The notes beneath the pieces are model-generated. The model saw only the letters and a program-made list of their open reading frames with translations, was not told the origin of the DNA and searched no databases. Shown here one piece after another: positions 1 through 6,552 of a DNA stretch of 9,643 bases. The translations under genes were made by a program, and so were the position numbers. Where the stretch lies: the NCBI GenBank assembly GCA_002392505.1, contig DGHD01000031.1, positions 1-9,643 of the forward strand, in the 5' to 3' direction. Every line of letters starts with the position of its first letter. Within the stretch, counting starts at the first letter, position 1. The stretch is from Christensenella sp. UBA3857. GTDB taxonomy: Bacteria > Bacillota > Clostridia > Christensenellales > CAG-138.

Positions 1-99
1 GAGAAGATCGACTGCCAGATCGCCGGTCTCGGCCGTCTTGCAGACGTTCAGGCGCTCTACGTAGCTCACGCTCAGGCCGCAGTCGACTCCCTTAACTGA
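1..99 (+). CDS. 3' end of an unidentified gene (partial)
   Basis: An open frame runs from the first base of the window to a TGA at 97-99 and encodes the last 32 residues of a protein, ending AAVDSLN. It contains one cysteine (residue 5 of the visible part) and an alanine-rich, probably helical C-terminus. I do not recognise the family. The next gene starts two bases after this stop and has no ribosome binding site of its own, so the two are probably co-transcribed and translationally coupled. That places this protein in the same probable iron or haem uptake operon. The frame could be open by chance over so short a stretch, but the tight junction with the following gene argues that it is real. 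Confidence 0.6.
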   Translation, partial: EKIDCQIAGLGRLADVQALYVAHAQAAVDSLN

Positions 100-101
100 T
101 C

Positions 102-896
102 ATGAAAACAAACTTCAATAAGGCTTTTTCATACTTCCTCTGTATTGCCGTCCTCTGCCTTCTGCTCGCCGCCTGCGGGCAGAAGCCGGACGGCAAGGCG
201 CCGCTTGAAGACGGGGTCTATTCCGCCGATTTCAAGACGGACGGCTCCATGTTCCACGTGAACGAGGCGCATCACGGCAAGGGTACGCTTACGGTCAAGG
301 ACGGCAAGATGACGATACACATCACCATGCCTTCGAAGAACACCGTAAACCTGTTTGCCGGCAAGGCGGAGGATGCAAAGAAGGAGGGCGCCGCCCTGAT
401 AGAGCCTACGCTCGACACCGTTACCTATGACGACGGCTCGACCGAAGAGGTCTACGGCTTCGATATCCCCGTGCCGTATCTTGACAAGGAATTCGACTGC
501 GCGCTCGTCGGGACAAAGGGCAAGTGGTACGATCACAAGGTCTCCGTCTCGAATCCCGAGCCCGTCGGCGCTTCCGTTGAGGACGGCGAGTATTCCTGCG
601 GCGTGACCCTTACCGGCGGAAGCGGAAAGGCGAGCGTCGAGAGCCCCGCAAAGATAGTCGTGAAGGACGGCAAAATGACCGCGACAGTCGTTTGGTCGAG
701 CAGCCATTACGAGTACATGACGCTGGGCGAAACGAAGTATGAGCCCGTCAATGCCGAGGGGAATTCCACCTTCGAGATACCCGTCGAGCTCGATAAGGAT
801 ATCGCGGTCTCGGCGCTTACCACCGCCATGAGCGAGCCGCATCTCATCGATTACACCCTGCGCTTCGACAGCGCTTCGCTTAAAAAAGCGAACTGA
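102..896 (+). CDS. Lipoprotein with two NEAT-like domains, probable iron/haem uptake
   Basis: This is a 264-residue secreted lipoprotein. Residues 1-25 form a signal peptide ending in the lipobox LAAC, with Cys25 as the lipidation site, so the protein should sit on the outer face of the membrane. The mature part holds two related domains, about residues 37-150 and 160-256. Each begins with an (E)DG-x-Y motif and continues with a 'VKDGKM' strand. Domain 2 also has a Ser-Ser-Ser-His-Tyr-Glu-Tyr stretch near 199-205 and ends with a Tyr-Thr-Leu-Arg-Phe strand. This layout resembles NEAT (near iron transporter) beta-sandwich domains, which bind haem. The resemblance is by eye only, and I cannot confirm haem-ligating residues. 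No Shine-Dalgarno sequence precedes the ATG, which follows the upstream stop by two bases, suggesting coupling. The downstream gene is a class III binding protein, which fits a metal, haem or corrinoid uptake role. Confidence 0.75.
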   Translation: MKTNFNKAFSYFLCIAVLCLLLAACGQKPDGKAPLEDGVYSADFKTDGSMFHVNEAHHGKGTLTVKDGKMTIHITMPSKNTVNLFAGKAEDAKKEGAALIEPTLDTVTYDDGSTEEVYGFDIPVPYLDKEFDCALVGTKGKWYDHKVSVSNPEPVGASVEDGEYSCGVTLTGGSGKASVESPAKIVVKDGKMTATVVWSSSHYEYMTLGETKYEPVNAEGNSTFEIPVELDKDIAVSALTTAMSEPHLIDYTLRFDSASLKKAN

Positions 897-914
897 CTTA
901 AGTCTCCGTGTGTG

Positions 915-960
915 TCTTCTGCGCACGTCCGATCCGTTCGGCTGCGCAGAAGATTTTATT
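915..960 (+). terminator. Hairpin between the two lipoprotein genes (terminator or attenuator)
   Basis: A perfect 10-bp inverted repeat (916-925 with 943-952, CTTCTGCGCA / TGCGCAGAAG) encloses a 17-nt loop and is followed by ATTTTATT. An extra T-A pair (915 with 953) extends it to 11 bp. The uridine run is interrupted and the loop is long, so it may be a partial terminator that lowers expression of the downstream binding-protein gene, or a processing or stability element. No clear promoter is visible between it and the ATG at 979. Confidence 0.6.
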
Positions 961-978
961 GATTAAAAAGGAATTATT

Positions 979-2106
979 ATGAAGCGCATATTCGCTCTGC
1001 TGATACTGATCTCAATGCTCGCCGCCCTTTTCGGCTGCGGCAAAAAACCGTCTTCGGAGGGGCTCGGCAACGGTTGGGAGCCCGTTTCCGAAACGGAGCT
1101 TTCGTTCGCGCACGAGTTTTCCATCGCCGAGTACGAGGGAGGTCTCAAGCTGATCTCCATCAACGAAGGCGGCAGGTTCCTCATCGTGCCCGAGGGCGGG
1201 ACCGCGCCGAAGGGGATCGCGCCCGATATCGCCGTCCTTTATCAGCCTGTGAAGAACATCTACCTTGCGGCGACCGCAGTCATGTGCCTGTTCGACGGGC
1301 TTGACCGGCTCGACGCGATACGGCTCTCCGGCACCAGAGCGGACGGCTGGTACATAGAAAACGCCCGCGCCGCAATGGAGGCGGGCTCGATACTCTACGC
1401 CGGCAAATACTCCCAGCCCGACTACGAGCTGATATTGAAGGAGGGCTGCCCCCTTGCCATCGAATCCGGCATGATAGGGCACGCCTCGGACGTGAAGTCG
1501 CAGCTTGAGAAGCTCGGCGTGCCCGTACTCGTCGACCGCTCGAGCTATGAGACACATCCCCTGGGACGCACCGAATGGATAAAGCTTTACGGCGCGCTGC
1601 TGGGAGAAGAGGAAAAAGCCGACGCGCTCTTCAACGAGCAGGTCGGACTCATGAACAGCGTCGGCGGCGAAAAGACCGGCAGGACGGTCGCCTTCTTCCG
1701 CATAAGCGGAACGGGCTATGCCGTGGCGAGAAAATCAGGCGATTACGTGAGCCGCATGATCGCGCTCGCCGGGGGCGAGTACGCGTTCAGGGACCTTGGC
1801 GACGACTCCGCAATGGCGACGATCAACGTCGAAATGGAGACCTTCTTCAAGACCGCGCGGGAAGCCGACGTCGTGATCTACAACAGCACGATCGGCGGCG
1901 AGGTCGCCGACATGGGCGAGTTCCTTGCCCTTAACCCGCTTATGAAGGATCTTAAAGCGGTCGGGACCGGCTCCGTCTGGTGCACGCGCGAAAGCATGTA
2001 TCAGCAGACACTTAATATCGGACGCATGATCAGCGAGATCAACGTGATACTTAACGCCGCTCCCGACGACGATCCGGAGCTTATCTACTTCTTCAGGCTG
2101 AAATGA
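979..2106 (+). CDS. ABC transporter class III substrate-binding lipoprotein (iron/haem/corrinoid type)
   Basis: This 375-residue lipoprotein has a signal peptide with hydrophobic core at residues 4-19 and lipidation at Cys20 (ALFGC). It has the shape of the TroA/FepB/BtuF family of periplasmic binding proteins: two alpha/beta lobes joined by a long helix, which carry iron-siderophore, haem or cobalamin to an ABC importer. Family-like segments include the Gln-Pro-Val-Lys-Asn-Ile-Tyr-Leu stretch near 94-101, an Ile-Glu-Ser-Gly-Met-Ile-Gly-His loop near 155-162, and the Arg-Thr-Glu-Trp-Ile-Lys-Leu-Tyr-Gly segment near 198-206 leading into the linker helix. The ATG is preceded by AAGGAA at a good distance. 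No permease or ATPase gene follows, so it is either an orphan receptor or its transporter lies upstream of the window. The ligand cannot be told from sequence; the NEAT-like neighbour favours iron or haem. Confidence 0.82.
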   Translation: MKRIFALLILISMLAALFGCGKKPSSEGLGNGWEPVSETELSFAHEFSIAEYEGGLKLISINEGGRFLIVPEGGTAPKGIAPDIAVLYQPVKNIYLAATAVMCLFDGLDRLDAIRLSGTRADGWYIENARAAMEAGSILYAGKYSQPDYELILKEGCPLAIESGMIGHASDVKSQLEKLGVPVLVDRSSYETHPLGRTEWIKLYGALLGEEEKADALFNEQVGLMNSVGGEKTGRTVAFFRISGTGYAVARKSGDYVSRMIALAGGEYAFRDLGDDSAMATINVEMETFFKTAREADVVIYNSTIGGEVADMGEFLALNPLMKDLKAVGTGSVWCTRESMYQQTLNIGRMISEINVILNAAPDDDPELIYFFRLK

Positions 2107-2131
2107 CCGACTATCAAAAAGGAGAAAACGA

Positions 2132-2443
2132 ATGCTCAGCTTAAACTGGCTCAAAAACGAAGATAACGTCGTATACGGAAAAGACGAGGAGCTCGTCCCC
2201 GTGCTTGCAAAGGATCTTGTTATCCCGGATCTTCAAAAGAAAATCGACCAATTCCGCGCCTCCCCCGTAAAGGAGGGCGTCACGCTCCGCGGCGGAAAAC
2301 GCTCCAGCGTGCTGGTATTCATACCCGACCTTTACTTTGATACCGATATGGTAATGGGCGGCAACGTGTGGCTCTACCTGGGCGAGATGCGCCCCGCCTA
2401 CTGCGTGTATAAGCCGTGGGATGAACAAGCCTGCGGCTGCTGA
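2132..2443 (+). CDS. Hypothetical 103-residue protein, companion of the binding protein
   Basis: I do not recognise this family. The gene starts 25 bases after the binding-protein stop, with a strong GGAG ribosome binding site seven bases before the ATG, and ends just upstream of a strong terminator, so it is very probably the last gene of the operon. The product is soluble, with no signal peptide or membrane segment. It begins with Met-Leu-Ser-Leu-Asn-Trp, has a central run of hydrophobic and aspartate residues (VLVFIPDLYFDTDM, about 61-74), and ends in Ala-Cys-Gly-Cys after an aromatic segment. A third cysteine lies about ten residues earlier. The terminal Cys-x-Cys could bind metal, which would suit an iron-uptake locus, but that is a guess. 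Its mixed secondary structure and ordinary composition support a real protein. Confidence 0.7.
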   Translation: MLSLNWLKNEDNVVYGKDEELVPVLAKDLVIPDLQKKIDQFRASPVKEGVTLRGGKRSSVLVFIPDLYFDTDMVMGGNVWLYLGEMRPAYCVYKPWDEQACGC

Positions 2444-2459
2444 CGCGGCAAAACATACA

Positions 2460-2505
2460 AAAGCGGGTATTGACAGCTTATCGGCGTCAATACCCGCTTT
2501 CTTTC
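2460..2505. terminator. Bidirectional intrinsic terminator, perfect 15-bp stem
   Basis: Arms 2460-2474 (AAAGCGGGTATTGAC) and 2486-2500 (GTCAATACCCGCTTT) are perfectly complementary around an 11-nt loop. On the + strand the stem is followed by CTTTCGTTT. On the - strand it is followed by TGTATGTTTT after the arm's own T-run. It sits between the convergent ends of the 103-residue gene and rhaD and should stop transcription from both. Confidence 0.9.
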
Positions 2506-2520
2506 GTTTGAAACACAGCG

Positions 2521-3333
2521 TCAATCAAGATACCCTTCGCGCGCTTTAACCCCGAAGCGCTCCTCAAGCAGGTGCATCTGTTCGTCCGTGATAGTGTTGA
2601 CGCGCGGCAGATGCGCGATCTTCATGTATATCTCGGCGGCTTTTTCGGCGGTCTCGATGAGTCCGAAGGTCTCGTCAAGGTCGCGTCCCGCGCCGTAAAT
2701 GCCGTGCTGCGCCCAGACGACGAGGCGCGCGGTCTTCATCTTTTCGGCGGTGGCTTCCCCTATCTCGTTGGTGCCGCAGAGCATCCACGGCAGCACGTTA
2801 ACTCCGTCGGGGAAAACGATTATGCACTCGGTGCACATCTGCCAGAGCGTGCGGGTAAAAGCCTTTTCGTCAAGCTCGTGCACGTAGGTCATGGCAAGGA
2901 GATTCGACGGATGGCAGTGCATGACGACGCGGTTTTCGGGGTCGGTCTTCATGCGGGCGATATGGCTCTTCATATGCGCGGGGAACTCGCTTGTGAATTT
3001 GCCGCCGTCCGAAAAGCCCCAGAGGACCTCCGCCTCCGTACCGTTCTCCGCAAGGCGGACTATGCCGAGGTTCTTTGCGGGATCGTACTGCACGTTTTTG
3101 AAATACTTGCCCGTGCCGGTGACGAGGAAGTATTTCCCGTCAAGCTCCGGCGCGGTAAAGCCGGTCGGGATCGTGCGGACGATCGCGGGGATCGCAAGGT
3201 ATTCTTTCAGCTCCGCTTCATCAAGAAGCATGGAGATATTGCCGCCGTTCCTCTCGTCCCAGCCGTGGGCGTACATATTCGTCGCCGTGCGGATCATTTC
3301 GACCATGAACGGCGCTGTCATAATGTTTTTCAT
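2521..3333 (-). CDS. rhaD: Rhamnulose-1-phosphate aldolase
   Basis: A class II, zinc-dependent aldolase of 270 residues, close to the E. coli RhaD length. It cleaves L-rhamnulose 1-phosphate into dihydroxyacetone phosphate and L-lactaldehyde in the cytoplasm, the last step of L-rhamnose catabolism. Hallmarks in order: the GWDERNGGN phosphate-binding motif (residues 24-32), VTGTGKYF (71-78), catalytic Glu116 in TSEFPAH, zinc ligands His139 and His141 in VMHCHPSN, FPDGV near 174-178, and the third zinc ligand His210 in WAQHGIYG, followed by LDETFGLI. All catalytic positions are present, so the enzyme should be active. The start is fixed by AGGAGG seven bases upstream, which lies inside the preceding rhaA-like remnant. 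The stop of that remnant overlaps the ATG (ATGA). No other intact rhamnose gene is in the window, so rhaB, an intact rhaA and the regulator must be elsewhere if the pathway works. Confidence 0.96.
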   Translation of the reverse strand: MKNIMTAPFMVEMIRTATNMYAHGWDERNGGNISMLLDEAELKEYLAIPAIVRTIPTGFTAPELDGKYFLVTGTGKYFKNVQYDPAKNLGIVRLAENGTEAEVLWGFSDGGKFTSEFPAHMKSHIARMKTDPENRVVMHCHPSNLLAMTYVHELDEKAFTRTLWQMCTECIIVFPDGVNVLPWMLCGTNEIGEATAEKMKTARLVVWAQHGIYGAGRDLDETFGLIETAEKAAEIYMKIAHLPRVNTITDEQMHLLEERFGVKAREGYLD

Positions 3334-3449
3334 CTTCTTGCCTCCTGGACTTCTTTTTCGCAGGTCTCGATCTCACGGAACCATTCGCCGTCGGCGGGTT
3401 TATCACAGCGGCGGCAGTATTCGTTCCATATCTCGCCGAAGGGCAGGGT
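3330..3449 (-). pseudogene. rhaA: C-terminal remnant of L-rhamnose isomerase, frameshifted
   Basis: Read on the - strand, 39 codons from 3449 to a TGA at 3332-3330 encode TLPFGEIWNEYCRR, then a Cys-Asp-Lys-Pro turn, a Trp-Phe pair and a Glu-rich end. This matches from memory the usual C-terminus of L-rhamnose isomerase (LPFGxVWxxYC, then a tryptophan and a final YExxV-like helix). The frame has a TAA stop four codons upstream of the leucine-proline motif. The -1 frame just upstream reads KESIDEILSEAYDFNKV (ending at 3452), and a single lost base at about 3450-3452 would join the two into NKVKTLPFG. Beyond about 3500 nothing resembles the roughly 400 residues that should precede it. The stop overlaps the rhaD start and the segment carries the rhaD ribosome binding site. 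This looks like decay of a former rhaA-rhaD operon. An assembly error is the alternative. Confidence 0.65.
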
Positions 3450-3576
3450 CTGACCTTGTTAAAATCATACGCCTCGGACAGTATTTCGTCAATGCTTTCT
3501 TTTTTGAAAATGCTTCGGCTCTGGTTTTGACGGGTCCGCGTCTTCGGTCCCCAAGCAATATATACTCCCAAAGCGG

Positions 3577-3605
3577 TTTACACCGACGCGAGACGGTGTT
3601 ATAAT
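3577..3605 (+). promoter_or_regulatory. Sigma-A type promoter of the hyd maturation operon
   Basis: A -35 box TTTACA (3577-3582) and a perfect -10 box TATAAT (3600-3605) are separated by exactly 17 bases. Transcription should begin near 3612-3614, leaving a leader of about 125 nt before the first gene. Confidence 0.85.
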
Positions 3606-3611
3606 CAAATA

Positions 3612-3738
3612 AAGCCTGAGGGCAAAGCGCGGCTTTGCCGCCCTGAGAACGAAGGTGCGAATATGAGCTCGTCCGCTGAGTTTGTTTTGTCGCGCCTTTC
3701 GGGGCGCGTTTTGATTTTCAATGGAAGGATAGTTCATC
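3612..3738 (+). promoter_or_regulatory. Structured 5' leader of the hyd operon, possible attenuator
   Basis: The leader holds a perfect 8-bp hairpin, GGCAAAGC / GCTTTGCC (3621-3628 with 3632-3639, loop GCG). Near its end is a GC-rich hairpin, CGCGCC / GGCGCG (3691-3696 with 3703-3708), followed at once by TTTTGATTTT, which looks like an intrinsic terminator. It sits just before the ribosome binding site GGAAGG (3723-3728) of the first gene. Bases 3627-3633 (GCGCGGC) can pair with 3689-3695 (GTCGCGC, one G-U), an alternative that would break both hairpins. The motif CTGAG occurs three times (3616, 3643, 3676). The arrangement suggests regulated read-through, but I recognise no known riboswitch class and the pairing was judged by eye. 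Confidence 0.5.
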
Positions 3739-3999
3739 ATGCAGACAAGGATAGCCGTAATGTCGATAATAGTCGAAAACGGGGACACGGTCGAAAAGCT
3801 CAATGCCATACTCCACGAGTACGGCGAGTACATAATCGGGCGCATGGGCATCCCGTGCCGCTCGAGGGGTATCAACGTCATCGCCATCGCGATGGACGCC
3901 CCGCAGGACGCCATCTCCGCGCTGTCGGGCAAGATAGGCAGACTTGACGGGATCTCCGTCAAAACCGCGTACTCGTCCGTGAAGGAGACCGAAGCATGA
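3739..3999 (+). CDS. TM1266-like iron-only hydrogenase system regulator (ACT-like domain)
   Basis: An 86-residue cytoplasmic protein of the TM1266 family, a small ACT/NikR-C-like ferredoxin-fold protein regularly found at the head of [FeFe]-hydrogenase maturation operons and annotated as their putative regulator. The fold is readable as a first strand TRIAVMSIIVE (3-13), a helix with TVEKLNAILHEYGEYI (17-32), then IIGRMGIP and the conserved Gly-Ile-Asn-Val-Ile-Ala-Ile strand (44-50), a second helix, and the closing strand with VKTAYS. It has no DNA-binding domain of its own, so direct transcription control is not proven; a ligand- or protein-binding role is equally possible. The start follows GGAAGG, and the stop overlaps the hydE start (ATGA), implying translational coupling. 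Family length is usually 80-90 residues, so it is complete. Confidence 0.88.
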   Translation: MQTRIAVMSIIVENGDTVEKLNAILHEYGEYIIGRMGIPCRSRGINVIAIAMDAPQDAISALSGKIGRLDGISVKTAYSSVKETEA

Positions 4000-5045
4000 C
4001 CCGTCCCGATCCGGATGAGCTGCTTGAAAAGCTCGCCTCGGAGCACTCCCTCGCGCCCAAGGACTACGAAACGCTTATCGGAGCGCGTTCAAGGCTCGCT
4101 CCGCGCGCGCGTGAGCTTGCCGTCGCCGTGCGGAAGGAGATATACGGGAACGACGTGTACGTCCGCGGGCTCATCGAGATAAGCTCCTTCTGCCGTAACG
4201 ACTGCCTCTACTGCGGCATACGCCGCTCGAACGCCGCCGCCGTGCGCTACCGCCTTTCGGAGAAGGAGATACTCGAATGCGCCGACGAGGGATATTGGCT
4301 CGGGTTCCGCACGTTCGTACTGCAGGGCGGCGAGGATGCGTTTTTCACCGACGAGACGCTTGAAAGGATCATTGCGGGGATCAAGGAAAAGCACCCCGAC
4401 TGCGCGGTGACTCTCTCGCTCGGAGAGCGCAGCCGCGAAAGCTATAAGCGGCTCAGGGACGCCGGCGCGGACAGGTATCTTCTGCGCCACGAGACCGCGG
4501 ATCCGGCGCATTACGAGCTGCTCCATCCGAAGGAGATGAGCTTTTCCAACCGTATGAGGTGCCTTCGCGATCTTCGCGAGCTCGGGTATCAGGTGGGCTG
4601 CGGATTCATGGTCGGCTCGCCCTTCCAGACGAACGGGCATATTGCGAAGGATCTCAAATTCATCGAGGAGTTCAAGCCCGATATGTGCGGCATCGGTCCC
4701 TTCGTACCGCATCACTGTACGGTGTTTAAGGACCATCCCGCAGGCACGGCGGAATTGACCTGCTATCTGCTCTCGCTGATACGCCTCATCCATCCGCCCG
4801 TACTGCTCCCCGCGACTACGGCGCTCGGCACGGTCGATCCCGCGGGACGGGAAAAGGGCATACTTGCGGGCGCGAACGTCGTTATGCCGAACCTTTCTCC
4901 CGTATCCGTGAGGAAGAAATACGAGCTCTACGACAACAAGATCTGTACCGGAGAGGAAGCGGCGGAATGCCGCGGCTGTCTCGAAAGAAGGATCGGGAGC
5001 ATCGGGTACAGGCTCGTCGCCGCAAGAGGAGATATAAAGAAATAA
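3996..5045 (+). CDS. hydE: [FeFe]-hydrogenase H-cluster maturation radical SAM enzyme HydE
   Basis: A 349-residue radical SAM enzyme acting in the cytoplasm in assembly of the dithiomethylamine-bridged 2Fe subcluster, on the iron-cysteine-CO-CN product of HydG. The radical-SAM cluster motif CxxxCxxC is Cys66, Cys70, Cys73 (SSFCRNDCLYCGIR). A Gly-Gly-Glu-Asp motif (111-114, after VLQ) fits the SAM-binding GGE. The barrel continues through LRHETADP, a GFMVGSPFQT segment and PFVPH, all typical of HydE. Near the C-terminus is a Cys-x7-Cys-x2-Cys group, equivalent to the accessory Fe-S cluster of Thermotoga HydE. That cluster is optional in the family and present here. The gene overlaps the regulator by four bases and is followed by hydG after 48 bases. 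Confidence 0.96.
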   Translation: MTRPDPDELLEKLASEHSLAPKDYETLIGARSRLAPRARELAVAVRKEIYGNDVYVRGLIEISSFCRNDCLYCGIRRSNAAAVRYRLSEKEILECADEGYWLGFRTFVLQGGEDAFFTDETLERIIAGIKEKHPDCAVTLSLGERSRESYKRLRDAGADRYLLRHETADPAHYELLHPKEMSFSNRMRCLRDLRELGYQVGCGFMVGSPFQTNGHIAKDLKFIEEFKPDMCGIGPFVPHHCTVFKDHPAGTAELTCYLLSLIRLIHPPVLLPATTALGTVDPAGREKGILAGANVVMPNLSPVSVRKKYELYDNKICTGEEAAECRGCLERRIGSIGYRLVAARGDIKK

Positions 5046-5093
5046 TAATATCTGACGGGGAAGGTATCCTGACCCGCAAGAAAGGAAAATCAT

Positions 5094-6551
5094 ATGTACA
5101 ACTACGACCCAAGATCCCTAAAGGCAGAGGAATTCATCAACGACGGAGAGATCCGGGAGACCCTCCGTTATGCCGAGGAACACAAGAACGACTATGAGCT
5201 CATCGACGCCATTCTCGAAAAGGCGCGCCCCGTTAAGAAGGGGAACGGCTGCTTCTGCCGCGGGCTCACCCACCGCGAGGCAAGCGTGCTGCTCGCCTGC
5301 GAGGACCCCGAACGCATAAACCGTATGTTCGAGATCGCGGAGGAGATCAAGCTCGCCTTTTACGGCAACAGGATCGTCATATTCGCTCCGCTCTATCTTT
5401 CCAATTACTGCGTGAACGGCTGCGTTTACTGCCCGTATCACCTCAAAAACAAGCATATCGCAAGGAAAAAGCTCACCCAGGACGAGGTTCGCGAGGAGGT
5501 CATAGCCCTTCAGGATATGGGGCATAAGCGCCTTGCCATCGAAGCGGGCGAGGACCCCGTCAACAATCCCATCGAGTACATACTCGACTGCATCAACACG
5601 ATCTATTCCGTCAAGCACAAGAACGGCGCCATCCGCCGCGTGAACGTCAATATTGCCGCGACGACCGTCGAAAACTACCGCAGGCTCAAGGAAGCGGGCA
5701 TAGGCACATACATCCTCTTCCAGGAGACCTACCACAAGGAGAGCTACCTTAAGCTGCATCCCACGGGACCCAAACACGATTACGCCTATCACACCGAGGC
5801 TATGGACCGCGCCATGGAGGGCGGCATAGACGACGTGGGTCTTGGCGTGCTATTCGGACTTGAGCTTTACAAATACGAGTTCGCCGGTCTTATAATGCAC
5901 GCGGAGCATCTTGAGGCGGTTCACGGCGTCGGTCCGCACACCATCAGCGTGCCGCGCATCAAGCACGCGGACGACATCGATCCCACCGCCTTTGACAACT
6001 CCATCTCGGACGAGATATTCGAGAAGATCACCGCCTGCATCCGCCTTGCGGTGCCCTACACCGGCATGATAGTTTCGACACGCGAGACCGAGGAGGTCAG
6101 GAGCAAGCTCCTGAAATGCGGCGTTTCGCAGGTCTCCGGCGGCTCGAGGACTTCCGTCGGCGGCTATGCGGGCTACGCTCCCGACGAGCGTCCGCACGAC
6201 ACCGAGCAGTTCGACGTTTCCGACCAGCGTTCGCTTGACGAGGTCGTAAGGTGGCTCATGGAGAACGGACACATCCCCTCCTTCTGCACCGCCTGCTACC
6301 GCGAAGGACGCACGGGCGACAGGTTCATGAGCCTGTGCAAGTCGGGACAGATACTGAACTGCTGCCATCCGAACGCACTGATGACGCTCTCCGAATATCT
6401 TGAGGACTACGCGAGCCCCGAGACCAAGCGCATAGGCTATGAGATGGTCGAGAAAGAGCTCAAAAAGGTCCCCAACGATAAGGTGCGCGGCATCGCCGAG
6501 CAGAATATCAAGGACATCCGTTCCTCGAACAGAAGGGATTTCAGGTTCTGA
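5094..6551 (+). CDS. hydG: [FeFe]-hydrogenase maturation radical SAM tyrosine lyase HydG
   Basis: A 485-residue radical SAM enzyme related to ThiH. It cleaves L-tyrosine to p-cresol and dehydroglycine and converts the latter into the CO and CN- ligands of the H-cluster, loaded on a dangler iron. The radical-SAM motif is Cys106, Cys110, Cys113 (NYCVNGCVYCPYH). The barrel has AIEAGEDP (148-155), LFQETYH (208-214) and GVLFGLE (251-257). The C-terminal auxiliary cluster that carries the dangler iron is Cys398-x2-Cys401-x22-Cys424, with the conserved CYREGRTGD stretch between. This domain separates HydG from ThiH. Length matches the family. AAAGGAAA precedes the ATG. The short gap from hydE holds no aspartate ammonia-lyase gene, which in many Clostridia sits between hydE and hydG. 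Confidence 0.97.
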   Translation: MYNYDPRSLKAEEFINDGEIRETLRYAEEHKNDYELIDAILEKARPVKKGNGCFCRGLTHREASVLLACEDPERINRMFEIAEEIKLAFYGNRIVIFAPLYLSNYCVNGCVYCPYHLKNKHIARKKLTQDEVREEVIALQDMGHKRLAIEAGEDPVNNPIEYILDCINTIYSVKHKNGAIRRVNVNIAATTVENYRRLKEAGIGTYILFQETYHKESYLKLHPTGPKHDYAYHTEAMDRAMEGGIDDVGLGVLFGLELYKYEFAGLIMHAEHLEAVHGVGPHTISVPRIKHADDIDPTAFDNSISDEIFEKITACIRLAVPYTGMIVSTRETEEVRSKLLKCGVSQVSGGSRTSVGGYAGYAPDERPHDTEQFDVSDQRSLDEVVRWLMENGHIPSFCTACYREGRTGDRFMSLCKSGQILNCCHPNALMTLSEYLEDYASPETKRIGYEMVEKELKKVPNDKVRGIAEQNIKDIRSSNRRDFRF

Positions 6552-6552
6552 T

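Noticed and set aside
3570..3590. TGTAAACCGCTTTG on the - strand as a CcpA (cre) site for rhaD
   Set aside because: It has several mismatches at the conserved positions of the cre consensus, too weak to call.
3638..3700. CTGAGA motif in the hyd leader as a thiamine pyrophosphate riboswitch
   Set aside because: The rest of the aptamer (the CUGAUCUGGxUAAUxCCAGCG-like half) is absent and the flanking stems do not fit.
3663..3947. 94-codon frame starting in the hyd leader
   Set aside because: It overlaps the TM1266-like gene in another frame, has no ribosome binding site and becomes Arg/His-rich, typical of a shadow frame.
3489..4046. 185-codon - strand frame over the hyd leader, regulator gene and start of hydE
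   Set aside because: It is antisense to the TM1266-like gene and the operon promoter, has no domain, and its end does not match RhaA.
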